From the NCBI GenBank assembly GCA_041687255.1, contig JAWLCL010000005.1:1-64000 (forward strand): a DNA stretch of 64,000 bases. Reading direction: 5' to 3'. The notes beneath the pieces were generated by a model that made no database searches, was not told where the DNA came from, and saw only the letters and a program-made list of their open reading frames with translations. Made by a program: the position numbers and the translations under genes. Shown here piece by piece: positions 44,663 through 53,369 of this stretch (position 1 is its first letter; each line of letters begins with the position of its first letter). The stretch is from Mariniphaga sp041687255 (GTDB lineage: Bacteria > Bacteroidota > Bacteroidia > Bacteroidales > Prolixibacteraceae).

Positions 44663-47617
44663 TTATTTATTATTTTCAATAATTATCATTTCAGAAGGTA
44701 TTTGCAGGTGGTTATAATGTACCCATACCGACCAATCAATATCAGTTTCTGTTACACCGTCTGCAGTTACCTTCAATTTAATGTTGTTTATACCTGTTTC
44801 ATTTAACAGGTTGTTCATTTGTTGTGCCGTTTTATCGCGAAATTTTTCAGGTATAAACAATTCCAAATAATTTTTCCCTGCCACCTCTTCGCGCTTTTTA
44901 CCAAAAAATTTTTCAGCCGCTGAATTAATTTCCAAAATTTTCCAGTCGGCTGACAGTTTAATAGTTATATTGGAAGATAAATCGGAAAGCAGCCGATTCT
45001 CCTGGATTGCTTTCTGCAATTTGTCTTCTACCAGCTTCAATTCCGAGATGTCGATAAATGTAATTACCAGCCCGTCAATCCGGTCGTCGTAGGTGCGGTA
45101 AGGCATAATACGAATGGAAAACCACCTGCCGTCATTGGTTGGAATTTGTTTTTCAATTAATATAAGTGTATTCAAAACTTCTTGTGCATCTTCCGGAAGT
45201 TCAGGATAAACAAGCAACGAAACCTGATCGGTAAACGGACGGCCGATGTCGCTTTTTATGAGTTTAAATATTTTAGTGGCCTGGTTGGTATATCTACGGA
45301 TGTTTAATTCTTTGTCGAGAAACAAAGTAGCAATATCGGTACTGTTGAGCAGGTTTTTCATATCGTTGTTTACCCGTGAATAATCGTTCACCTTCGCCAT
45401 TAACTCAGCATTTACTGTCTGAAGTTCTTCATTCATGCTTTGCATTTCTTCTTTCGAGGTGGTGAGTTCTTCATTGGCTGATTGCAATTCCTCATTGGTT
45501 GACTGCAGTTCTTCATTGGTCGACTTTAGTTCTTCCTGCGAAGTCTGCATCTCTTCCGTTATGTTTTGCATCTCTTCATGCATATGCTGCAACTCTTCCT
45601 CAAGTTTACTTTCCCGAATGCTGGTTACTGCTTTCTTTCCTTTTTTCTCAATGGGTTTGGTGTCATTTGTTTGCAGAACATCAGTGAATATTATCATCAG
45701 CTTGCCATATAGAGGTTCCGGCTTATGAATCCACTGAATAGTGACATTTATAGTTAATGAACCACCATCTGTACCGATTTTTACACGATTCAGCACCACG
45801 GCTTCTTTGTTCATAACTGCTTTGCGGAAGGCAACAGCAAAATCATTTTGAAAACCCGGCCGGAGCATTGCAAATATATTCAGGTTTGCTTTTCCCACAG
45901 CGGGCTCCAGGTACTTGCCCGTTCGTCCGCTTATGTATAAAATATCGCCGTTTTCATTTACTAAAACCCCGGCAGGAGAAAACTGTTGCAGCAGCAGTTG
46001 ATCGGCTAACGTTTGTATGTTTATCATTGGTGTGTTCGAGGCATTGGTTTCGATATTAGTCATTTGAGAACGTGTAAATGAGGAAGGAAAATCGAATAAT
46101 TGAGGGTTTAAATTGGTTACAGAACGTTTGAAAATTTTATGAACCGAATCCACCGGGGTGAAAAGATGGCTTTGCACACCAAGTGTTTCAGACGTTCCAA
46201 GAACCAGGATCCCTTCCGGATTAAGACTGTAATAAAATAAACCGAATAATTTTCGCTGTAGCTCTGTATCCACATAAATGAGCAGGTTCCGGCACGAAAG
46301 AATATCAATATTGGTAAAGGGTGGATGCATTATAATGTTGTGATGGGCAAAAATCACCATTTCCCTTATTTCTGTGCTGATGCGATAACCGTCATCTGAC
46401 TTGATAAAAAAACGGTTTAACCTTTTTGGAGATACATCGGCAGCAATATTTTCTGCAAACAGTCCCTTACGGGCAATTTCAATAGCATCACTATCGATAT
46501 CGGAAGCAAAAATTTGTAATGATATTCTTAGGTTCAAATTTACTTTTTCCAGTGCTTCCTTAAATACGATGGCCAGAGTATAAGCTTCCTCACCCGTTGA
46601 GCAGCCGGGCACCCAGGCTCTCAATTGTGTATTGGGTTTAACTTTATCAATCAGGGCCGGAATTATTTTTTCTTTCAGGTTTTCCCAAACCGGAGCATCA
46701 CGAAAAAAATTTGTTACACCAATCATCAACTCTTTGAACAGGATGTGCACTTCCCTGGGATTCTCCTGCAAAAAATGGACATAGGAGTATATATCATCAA
46801 TTTTATGTATGCCCATTCTTCTTTCGATGCGCCGGTGGATTGTATTTTTTTTATAGAGTGAAAAATCGTTGCCCGTATGAGTTCGCAGCAAAATGATTAT
46901 CTTTTCAAAAGCGCTTTTATCTTTAACTTCAACATTCAGATTTGATTTAACTACAGGTACCTGGTTCAGAAAATTGATAAGTTCTAAAGGTAATTTTTCC
47001 GGTGGAGCCACTATATCAACCATTCCTGAGTCGATGGCATTTCGTGGCATACTGTCAAATCGGGCCGTTTTTGGTTCCTGCACCAGTACAATTCCGTTTT
47101 TTTCCTTTATTGCCCGGATTCCGCTGCTTCCGTCGGAGCCCATTCCTGAAAGAATAATTCCAACAGCATATTCCTTTTGATCATCAGCCAGTGAACGGAA
47201 AAAGAAATCGACCGGAAGACGCAGTCCCCGTGCTTCTACAGGCTCAAAAAGGTGAAGAACTCCCTTAAAAACCGACATGCTTTTGTTGGGAGGAATTACA
47301 TAAACACAATCAGGTTCCACTTTCATTAGGTCTTCAGCCTGAAATACATTCATGTCGGAAATCCGCTGCAGCAATTCAGGAAGCATTCCTTTCTGTGTAG
47401 GGTCCAAATGCTGAACAACAACATATGCCATACCGCTTTTTTCAGGTACATTTTTCAGAAATTGCTCCAATGCTTCCAGCCCCCCGGCCGATGCCCCAAT
47501 ACCAACTATTGGCACCTTTACTGACTTTAAATCAGGAGCCTTTTGTTTTGATGTAATTGCTTGTTTTATTTTTTTAGTATTCAATAGCTTATTGTTTTTA
47601 TTACTATTCAAAATCAA
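44663..47617 (-). CDS. CheB-CheR-PAS fusion protein
   Basis: 984 residues. No ATG opens the frame; TTG at 47617 or 47611 is the only plausible start. CheB methylesterase about 35-225 (GIGASAGGLEALEQF with the Ser, VVQHLDP with the His, ILSGMGSDGSSG with the Asp). CheR methyltransferase about 240-500 (MIGVTNFFRDAPVWENL, then WVPGCSTGEEAYTLAI and HNIIMHPPF-type). Then a long heptad coiled coil (LKSTNEELQSTNEELQSANE) and two PAS modules (IATLFLDKELNIRRYTNQA, ILEINSAAEKFFGKKREEV). No chemoreceptors or kinase are next to it. Fusions of this kind act in non-chemotaxis stress signalling. Confidence 0.93.
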   Translation of the reverse strand: MILNSNKNNKLLNTKKIKQAITSKQKAPDLKSVKVPIVGIGASAGGLEALEQFLKNVPEKSGMAYVVVQHLDPTQKGMLPELLQRISDMNVFQAEDLMKVEPDCVYVIPPNKSMSVFKGVLHLFEPVEARGLRLPVDFFFRSLADDQKEYAVGIILSGMGSDGSSGIRAIKEKNGIVLVQEPKTARFDSMPRNAIDSGMVDIVAPPEKLPLELINFLNQVPVVKSNLNVEVKDKSAFEKIIILLRTHTGNDFSLYKKNTIHRRIERRMGIHKIDDIYSYVHFLQENPREVHILFKELMIGVTNFFRDAPVWENLKEKIIPALIDKVKPNTQLRAWVPGCSTGEEAYTLAIVFKEALEKVNLNLRISLQIFASDIDSDAIEIARKGLFAENIAADVSPKRLNRFFIKSDDGYRISTEIREMVIFAHHNIIMHPPFTNIDILSCRNLLIYVDTELQRKLFGLFYYSLNPEGILVLGTSETLGVQSHLFTPVDSVHKIFKRSVTNLNPQLFDFPSSFTRSQMTNIETNASNTPMINIQTLADQLLLQQFSPAGVLVNENGDILYISGRTGKYLEPAVGKANLNIFAMLRPGFQNDFAVAFRKAVMNKEAVVLNRVKIGTDGGSLTINVTIQWIHKPEPLYGKLMIIFTDVLQTNDTKPIEKKGKKAVTSIRESKLEEELQHMHEEMQNITEEMQTSQEELKSTNEELQSTNEELQSANEELTTSKEEMQSMNEELQTVNAELMAKVNDYSRVNNDMKNLLNSTDIATLFLDKELNIRRYTNQATKIFKLIKSDIGRPFTDQVSLLVYPELPEDAQEVLNTLILIEKQIPTNDGRWFSIRIMPYRTYDDRIDGLVITFIDISELKLVEDKLQKAIQENRLLSDLSSNITIKLSADWKILEINSAAEKFFGKKREEVAGKNYLELFIPEKFRDKTAQQMNNLLNETGINNIKLKVTADGVTETDIDWSVWVHYNHLQIPSEMIIIENNK

Positions 47618-47788
47618 AATTATAAATTAATAACCGATGGAGAAGTCTTATTCAGTTAAATTCGTGTTTCTCCGAATGTTCTTTTCTTAAAAAGTGAAAG
47701 ATATAAAGTCCGGTAGATTATTCTTTTATATTAATTTTTTAAATTTTTACATTATTCCCACTTTTTGATGGTAACTATCTCGCGAAAA

Positions 47789-47854
47789 GTGTGAATTATG
47801 TAACTCTTTGAGAAATTTATGTAAAGTTAACAGTTGTTACCTGCCTTACCTTTA
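47789..47854 (+). promoter_or_regulatory. Site C: GTGTGAAT-type tandem element and -7 element
   Basis: GTGTGAATTATGTAA (47789-47803), ATGTAA (47819-47824) and TACCTTTA (47847-47854) have the same 21-bp and 58-bp spacing. The sugar transferase ATG is 23 nt downstream of the -7 element. Confidence 0.75.
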
Positions 47855-47876
47855 TTTCAACTAAATTTTTACTGTT

Positions 47877-48488
47877 ATGCATAAAGATTTTATTGACATG
47901 AGGATGAAAAAAGCTTTTGATGTTTTTTTTAGCCTGTTTGTTATTATGTTGATTTTTCCTGTATTTCTGATAATTGCCATCGCCATCAGACTTGAAGATG
48001 GTGGCTCGGTCTTTTTTATACAGGAAAGGGTAGGCCTGAACGGACGTCGGTTCTTAATATTTAAATTCCGTACAATGGTTGCCAATGCAGAAGCCTTAAA
48101 AATTTCATTGCTTGATCAAAATGAACAGAATGGACCTGTATTTAAAATTGCGAACGATCCCAGGGTAACACGGATTGGCAGGTTTCTCAGAAAAACCTCG
48201 TTTGATGAACTCCCTCAGTTCTTCAATGTAATACTTGGAGATATGTCGGTTGTAGGACCACGGCCACCAATTCCTTCGGAGGTTGAAAAATATGAGCGGT
48301 GGCAAGAACGAAGGTTGACTGTGAAACCTGGAATTACCTGCACCTGGCAGGTTTCAGCAAGAAATAATGTTTCTTTTAATGAATGGGTGAAGCTGGATTT
48401 GGAATACATCGACAATTGGTCTTTAAATCAGGATGTAGTATTAATTTTAAAAACCGTTAAAGTTGTATTTACAAGAACAGGAACATAA
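47877..48488 (+). CDS. Undecaprenyl-phosphate sugar-1-phosphate transferase (WcaJ C-terminal type)
   Basis: 203 residues. One TM helix (FSLFVIMLIFPVFLIIAIAI) then the polyprenyl glycosylphosphotransferase core: IQERVGLNGRRFLIFKFRTM, VTRIGRFLRKTSFDELPQ, DMSVVGPRPP, and VKPGITCTWQVSARN. It carries out the first step of exopolysaccharide or O-antigen synthesis. It has only the catalytic C-terminal part, not the multi-TM N-terminus of WcaJ. No other polysaccharide genes are next to it. Preceded by site C, so it is probably induced under envelope stress. Confidence 0.93.
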   Translation: MHKDFIDMRMKKAFDVFFSLFVIMLIFPVFLIIAIAIRLEDGGSVFFIQERVGLNGRRFLIFKFRTMVANAEALKISLLDQNEQNGPVFKIANDPRVTRIGRFLRKTSFDELPQFFNVILGDMSVVGPRPPIPSEVEKYERWQERRLTVKPGITCTWQVSARNNVSFNEWVKLDLEYIDNWSLNQDVVLILKTVKVVFTRTGT

Positions 48489-48666
48489 TCTGCAGTTGTG
48501 GGCTGTTGGTTAATTTTAAAATGTTTGCCAAAAGCTATACGTCGATTAATCTTCAGCTTTTAAGGTTGCAGAACCTGAATTTTTAAATGCAATAAACGGA
48601 TTGTTTTCAGCTGTACCACTTTGGAATGCTCCTAATCATGAAACCGCATTTCATTTGCAATATCTT

Positions 48667-48722
48667 CATACTTTCTCCATATCAAATTCGCAAATTCGCG
48701 AATTTGATATGGAGAAAGTATG
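48667..48722. repeat. Perfect 25-bp inverted repeat (6-nt loop)
   Basis: Bases 48667-48691 and 48698-48722 are exact reverse complements (each arm contains CTTTCTCCATATCAAATTCG or its complement) separated by AAATTC. A hairpin this long is rare by chance. No U-tract follows, so it is not a typical terminator. It lies in a 700-bp gap (48489-49192) without supported genes between the sugar transferase and OmpA. Confidence 0.9.
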
Positions 48723-49064
48723 TCGACGGTATGGAAAATCACTGAAGATAATATGGAATAAAACAGCATCAGATATTTATTTGCTATAAAAGAGTATCCT
48801 TATACAAAGGGGCAAATTGATGAACATTCAAAAGAAACATTGGAAAAATTGTAATCTTCAGAATTGTTTTACCTGGTGCACGAAGAAAGAACACGGAGGA
48901 AATGCCCATTTTTTAAGCATTATATGTAAACTTTTCAATATTTACTGTGAATGGACAGAATATCGGAAGGAGGCTGCTGCAAAAGTAAATTATTACAAAT
49001 ACTGTCTGATATAAATCACCATTAACCGGAATCTAAAACTAATTAATGCAGGATGCATAATGAT

Positions 49065-49130
49065 GTGTGAATGATGTAACTGTTATCGATAATTGTGTAA
49101 TGACTCATAGTTGCAATAAACATAACTTTG
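49065..49130 (+). promoter_or_regulatory. Site D: GTGTGAAT-type tandem element and -7 element
   Basis: GTGTGAATGATGTAAC (49065-49080), GTGTAA (49095-49100) and the perfect -7 element TAACTTTG (49123-49130), with the common spacing. OmpA ATG at 49193. Confidence 0.8.
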
Positions 49131-49192
49131 ATTGATTCTAACATTAGTTTAGAAAGGTTTTAAAAGATTATTTAACAATTAATAAGACGAAT

Positions 49193-49864
49193 ATGAATAA
49201 GTTGAAAATGAGTTTACTCGTTGTTCTAAGCTCATCCTTCATTTTTACAGGATGTGCCTCCTGGAATAAAACACAGAAAGGGGCAGCCGTAGGAACTACA
49301 ACAGGAGGAGCAGCCGGCGCTATAATTGGAAGGGCTTCGGGCAATACAGCCCTTGGGGCAATTATTGGCGCAGCCGCTGGTGGCGCTACCGGCGCAGTAG
49401 TTGGCCGGCAAATGGATAAGCAGGCTGAAGAAATTGCAAAATCAGTGCCCGACGCAAAAGTTGAACGTGTTGGGGAGGGGATTGTGGTAGAATTCAGCAG
49501 CAATATTTTGTTTGGCTTCGATGAGTCGAGCCTGTCAGAAGATGCTAAAACCAACCTGGATAAACTGGTTGTTGTATTGGATAATTACCCCGATACAGAT
49601 ATTGAAGTTCAGGGACACACCGACAGTCGAGGAAGTGCAGCGTATAACCAGGCCTTGTCTGAACAGCGGGCCGGTACTGTTTCGGATTACCTGGGGGGTA
49701 AAGGTATTGCTTACGACCGTTTAACAATTAAAGGGTTTGGGGAAAGTTCGCCAAATTATTCAAATGATGAAGCAGATGGCCAGACGCAAAACCGCAGGGT
49801 AGAATTCCTGATAGCTGCTAATGAAAAGATGAAAGCTGAAGCCGAAAAAGAAGCAGCTAACTAA
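49193..49864 (+). CDS. OmpA-family lipoprotein with glycine-zipper domain
   Basis: 223 residues. Lipobox FTGCAS (Cys at 21). Glycine-zipper segment about 27-75 (GAAVGTTTGGAAGAIIG, AIIGAAAGGATGAVVG) that may insert in the membrane. OmpA peptidoglycan-binding domain about 95-210: FGFDESSLSEDAKTNLDKLV, VQGHTDSRGSAAYNQALSEQ, and GESSPNYSNDEADGQTQNRR with the D-A-x-x-x-x-N-R-R signature. It ties the envelope to peptidoglycan. Preceded by site D; the porin gene follows after 28 bp. Confidence 0.95.
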   Translation: MNKLKMSLLVVLSSSFIFTGCASWNKTQKGAAVGTTTGGAAGAIIGRASGNTALGAIIGAAAGGATGAVVGRQMDKQAEEIAKSVPDAKVERVGEGIVVEFSSNILFGFDESSLSEDAKTNLDKLVVVLDNYPDTDIEVQGHTDSRGSAAYNQALSEQRAGTVSDYLGGKGIAYDRLTIKGFGESSPNYSNDEADGQTQNRRVEFLIAANEKMKAEAEKEAAN

Positions 49865-49892
49865 TTTTTTAAAATTTACAAACACTTTTAAT

Positions 49893-50525
49893 ATGAAAAC
49901 AATACTATTTTCTTTGATTTTAATTTTTTCACTTGCCGGTTCTATGGCATTTGCCCAGGGGTCTTCAGACTCAAGAACTTCCTTTGCAATTCTTGGTGGC
50001 GTTAATTTACAAAACCTGAACGGAAAGGATTTAAGCGGGGGCAAACTTAAAAATGATTTGCTCATTGGTTATCATGCTGGATTTAATGTCCATATTCCTC
50101 TTTCACCACAGTTTTACATTCAGCCGGGTTTATTGTTAAATACTAAAGGAGCAAAAATTGATGATACCTCCTATAAACTTTCATACGTTGAGTTACCGCT
50201 GAATTTTGTCTATAAAGCACCGGTTGGCAATGGTTTTTTCATGCTTGGTTTTGGACCATATATAGCTTACGGTGTAGGAGGAAATGAAATTGAATTTAAA
50301 AAAGCTGTGGAATCAGGAGATCCTGATGCCATTAAATATATTAAACCTTTCGATGCCGGTGGTAACCTCTTTTTTGGTTATGAATTACCGGCCGGATTGT
50401 TTGTGCAATTAAATACGCAACTCGGATTTCTTAATATCAATCCTGATGATTACCGCATCACTATTGATAATGAATCAACACTTAAAAATACAGGTTACGG
50501 GGTTTCGATTGGATACCGGTTTTAA
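49893..50525 (+). CDS. Porin-family outer-membrane beta-barrel protein (PorT-like fold)
   Basis: 210 residues. Signal peptide ending AFAQG. Mature strands: FAILGGVNLQNLNG, YHAGFNVHIPLSPQFYIQPG, KLSYVELPLNFVYKAP, FMLGFGPYIAYGV and the terminal VSIGYRF. It is the 8-stranded OMP_b-brl_2 pattern of Bacteroidota. It is co-transcribed with OmpA from site D and ended by a terminator at 50549. Confidence 0.9.
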   Translation: MKTILFSLILIFSLAGSMAFAQGSSDSRTSFAILGGVNLQNLNGKDLSGGKLKNDLLIGYHAGFNVHIPLSPQFYIQPGLLLNTKGAKIDDTSYKLSYVELPLNFVYKAPVGNGFFMLGFGPYIAYGVGGNEIEFKKAVESGDPDAIKYIKPFDAGGNLFFGYELPAGLFVQLNTQLGFLNINPDDYRITIDNESTLKNTGYGVSIGYRF

Positions 50526-50548
50526 TTCAATATATCTCAGATCCACAA

Positions 50549-50586
50549 AAAAAGGCTGTTGTTGTTTATCAACGATGGCCTTTTTA
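50549..50586 (+). terminator. Terminator after the OmpA-porin transcript
   Basis: AAAAAGGC (50549-50556) pairs with GCCTTTTT (50578-50585), with an inner GTTG/CAAC stem. Confidence 0.8.
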
Positions 50587-50786
50587 AATTTAAATAAATA
50601 TTGCTTTGATTCAGGAGTGCTTTTATAATTTATCGCTGTGTAAAACAGAAGGATCAAATTATATTCCCTGGTTTTAGATCTTTCAGGTATTAACTGTATT
50701 AACTGTCTCTATTCTTCTAAAACTGGTATGACCATCTCTGGTTCAGGTTGCATATTATCCACTTCTTAGGTCTGGCGTCTGTATTA

Positions 50787-51150
50787 CCCTTTGAAAAAGA
50801 AATTATGTTTGAGGGCTTCCAAGTTTTCGTTCAACCCTATGCTTCTTTTATATGGGATAACAATGCTTTCATCAATAACATTTACAATAGTGGTATCTTG
50901 AATCAACTTTCCGATAGCTCCTTCGCCGTTGTTTATTTTAGTCATGATTTCGCGGAGTTGGTTGGAGGCAACTTCCGTTTTATGGACAGTTTTCTGCAAC
51001 TCTCCATAAAAGCAAAAATATTTTCTTTTGTAACTTCAATGTTTTCATCCAATCCTTCTGAACTCTTTTTGAAGTTCTCGATGGTTAGATTAATATTTTC
51101 GGCAATGATTGAATCCTGTATTAATCTGCCCATATCATTTTTAATAATTT
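50787..51150 (-). pseudogene. Frameshifted 3' remnant of an MlaD/MCE-like gene
   Basis: Two overlapping minus-strand frames (51133-50942 and 50999-50784) together read MGRLIQDSIIAENINLTIEN then, after a frameshift near 50995, LREIMTKINNGEGAIGKLIQ and NENLEALKHNFFFKG, with a stop where MCE-type tails usually continue GFFxKR. The N-terminal MCE domain is missing, being cut by a stop upstream. Probable decayed lipid-transport accessory gene. Confidence 0.65.
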
Positions 51151-51183
51151 AAAGAGCTCCACATCAGGTTTAGTTTTTGATAT

Positions 51184-52254
51184 TTATTTAATTTTTAATA
51201 TGGGAGGCATGGTGTCGCCCAACAAAAAACCCCACGGTTTTAATGATTCGATGTGATCGAAAACAAGCTTGGCAATTGCTATCAGTGGAATGGCAACCAA
51301 CATTCCCGGAATACCCCATAGTGCACCAAAAGTAATAACTGCAATAATAGATGCAAGTGCATTTATTTTCACCTTTGATGCAACTATTTTTGGAACAATA
51401 TAGTTGTTGTCGATAAATTGAATGAGTATATAAAGGGCCAACACCAGCAATGCAAACCAGGGAGATGGTTTAGTTACTATAGCAATTACTATTGGCATGG
51501 ATGCAGCTATAATTGAACCCAAATAAGGAATCAGATTAAGAAGTGCCCCTAATATTCCAAGAATCAAAGCATATTCAATTCCCAAAATAAGAAGGCCCGT
51601 AGTATATAAAAATGCTATAATGCCAACCTCAATAAGCAGTCCGATGAGATAACGTTGAATAAGTGATTTTATCTGGTTTATTATTTCACTCACTTTCTCC
51701 CTGTTGTTTTTTCCAAATAACTTGTGGAAAAATTCAATCAGGAGCGGCTGATAAAACAAGATCATAAATACGTACACAGGAATTAAAAACAATAATGCAA
51801 GCATGCCACCAACATTAACAATGGTTTGTCCGATTTCCGCACCTCCAATGAGGTCATTTTTTGTAGTGGTAATCCATGCGGTAATTTCATTGGCACTTAT
51901 ATCAAAATAGCCTGAAGCCCAGAAGATGACCTGGTTAATTATTTCTGTAAATTTATCAACCAGCCTTGGCAACGATTCCGTGAACCTGCTTGCCTGTGAA
52001 AACAGAAGTGTACCAAAGGAAGCAATCAGAATAAAAGATAGGAACATAACAATTATAATGGCTGCAATCCGGTGAAATCTAAACCTGATTAAAAGGTTTA
52101 CTGCCGGGTGGAGCACTACGGCAAGAATGGTTGCAAAAACAATCGGTATCAGAATGTTTTGAGCAATATACAAGATAAAAACAAATGCCACCAAGCCGAC
52201 AATTACCAATACAGTTTTCAGGTAAAGGGGTATTGTAAATTCTTTAATTGGCAC
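51184..52254 (-). CDS. AI-2E-family (PerM/YdiK-like) membrane transporter
   Basis: 356 residues. About eight TM helices, with LIPIVFATILAVVLHPAVN near the start, the GALLNLIPYLGSIIAASMPIV and AVITFGALWGIPGMLVAIPL motifs of the family. Export of small molecules or ions by this family is not well defined. The start is GTG at 52254; no ATG is available before Met-64. It ends before the MCE remnant. Confidence 0.93.
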   Translation of the reverse strand: MPIKEFTIPLYLKTVLVIVGLVAFVFILYIAQNILIPIVFATILAVVLHPAVNLLIRFRFHRIAAIIIVMFLSFILIASFGTLLFSQASRFTESLPRLVDKFTEIINQVIFWASGYFDISANEITAWITTTKNDLIGGAEIGQTIVNVGGMLALLFLIPVYVFMILFYQPLLIEFFHKLFGKNNREKVSEIINQIKSLIQRYLIGLLIEVGIIAFLYTTGLLILGIEYALILGILGALLNLIPYLGSIIAASMPIVIAIVTKPSPWFALLVLALYILIQFIDNNYIVPKIVASKVKINALASIIAVITFGALWGIPGMLVAIPLIAIAKLVFDHIESLKPWGFLLGDTMPPILKIK

Positions 52255-52492
52255 TGACTACCGGTTTTATTTTTATTTTAAATTTCTCCTTTGAAAATGT
52301 CTGTTTTAAGCAATTAAGATGGGTTACTCTGACTTTAAAATCAAGTTCATACATTTCCCGGATTTCTTGCCTGAACTGACAGTAATTAGTGTTTCTGAAA
52401 GTTAGCCTGCTGTCGCAACAGTGGCATTGAAAAAATTATTTTTTTAAATGCCAGGAGGAGAATTAATTTCATTCATTGTGCTTATTGTAAGA

Positions 52493-52765
52493 TTAAATGA
52501 TTTGCGAATCCTGCAGTACTTCCTCTTCGTGGTGTACATTTTTTTTATCATCAAAGAAAGCATCATCCATCACCTTATTCACTTTTGTGATGGTTACTTC
52601 AAGAAATTTATTTAGTTTTTCCTTTAAAACGTTTGAATAGGTTACACCTTTTTTCAATATTCTTTTACGGGTTTTCGATCCTTTTGCGGGGGAAAATAAA
52701 ATCCCTGTCAACACGCCGGCAGCTGCCCCGGCCAATATGCCCAATAAGATTTTTCCTGAACGCAT
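52493..52765 (-). CDS. YtxH-domain protein
   Basis: 90 residues. N-terminal Gly/Ala helix GKILLGILAGAAAGVLTGIL and FSPAKGSKTRKRILKKG, the YtxH signature, then a helical tail (VLKEKLNKFLEVTITKVNKV) and acidic end. Envelope/stress protein class. Site E lies upstream with the usual spacing, so it is another member of the putative regulon. Confidence 0.9.
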   Translation of the reverse strand: MRSGKILLGILAGAAAGVLTGILFSPAKGSKTRKRILKKGVTYSNVLKEKLNKFLEVTITKVNKVMDDAFFDDKKNVHHEEEVLQDSQII

Positions 52766-52802
52766 ACTATTGATTTTTAAATTTATAAAAAACTTCTACA
52801 TG

Positions 52803-52868
52803 CAAATATCAGCCATTATGCGATAAAAAACATTACGTAATGCTGGAAATATTTTACATCATTCACAG
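52803..52868 (-). promoter_or_regulatory. Site E: tandem element and -7 element (minus strand)
   Basis: On the minus strand CTGTGAATGATGTAA begins at 52868, ACGTAA at 52838 and GATATTTG at 52810. The offsets (30 and 58) equal those at the other sites; single mismatches occur in each part. Confidence 0.7.
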
Positions 52869-52874
52869 TTTTAT

Positions 52875-53045
52875 TCAGTTACTAAATCTTTTAAAAAAAA
52901 TTTCTTTCCTGAAAAATTTAATTATTAGTAAAATTACAGCAAATACCAGTAAAATGTGTATTGTTCCGCCGGTGTTGTAACCTGCAAAGCCAATCAACCA
53001 AGTGATTATAAGTAATACAGCAATGATGGAAAGTAAATACCTCAT
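52875..53045 (-). CDS. Lmo0937-like small membrane protein, 56 residues
   Basis: Starts MRYLLSIIAVLLIITWLIGF and continues GYNTGGTIHILLVFAVILL, two TM segments with the family's W-L-x-G-F and G-x-x-I-H-x-L-L pattern, then a basic tail. Such proteins are common in stress clusters next to YtxH and OmpA genes. It lies downstream of the 55-residue ORF and of site G. Confidence 0.85.
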   Translation of the reverse strand: MRYLLSIIAVLLIITWLIGFAGYNTGGTIHILLVFAVILLIIKFFRKEIFFKRFSN

Positions 53046-53106
53046 GATTATTTATTGTTTGTTTGTAATGTTTTTATAGTGCTGTTTTTTATAATGGCTG
53101 CTTCCT

Positions 53107-53274
53107 CTAATTAAGCACCTGACAAATCTTCCAGGTTAGGTCTTTTGGATTAATATTCTTTACTCTCCGCCAAAATTCATCAGGTAGTGTTACCTGAATC
53201 TTCCAAACCTTAGCTGATACAAACATCTTATGTGTTCCGGTAATTTTGCTGCTTAAAAAAAAACGGTGCATCAT
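53107..53274 (-). CDS. Short ORF of unknown function, 55 residues
   Basis: Begins MMHRFFLSSKITGTHKMFVS and ends WKICQVLN; a basic, aromatic-rich soluble peptide. AGGA lies 6 bp before the ATG, and promoter site G ends 30 bp upstream of it, so it is positioned as the first gene of that transcript. No family recognised. Confidence 0.55.
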   Translation of the reverse strand: MMHRFFLSSKITGTHKMFVSAKVWKIQVTLPDEFWRRVKNINPKDLTWKICQVLN

Positions 53275-53303
53275 TTGTTCCTAATTTTTAAATTTTCAAT
53301 TAC

Positions 53304-53369
53304 TAAAGGTATTTCTATTTATCCCTTATTCTGTTGCATGATTTTGAAAATGAATTACATCATTCACAC
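53304..53369 (-). promoter_or_regulatory. Site G: tandem element and -7 element within the kinase 3' end
   Basis: On the minus strand GTGTGAATGATGTAA starts at 53369, ATGCAAC at 53339 and TACCTTTA at 53311, exactly offsets 30 and 58. The first two elements lie inside the last codons of the hybrid kinase; transcription would enter the two short membrane/unknown genes. Confidence 0.75.

Noticed and set aside
48601..49014. Two + strand frames of 62 and 65 codons between sugar transferase and OmpA
   Set aside because: They run through the perfect inverted repeat or lack start signals, and the translations match no family.
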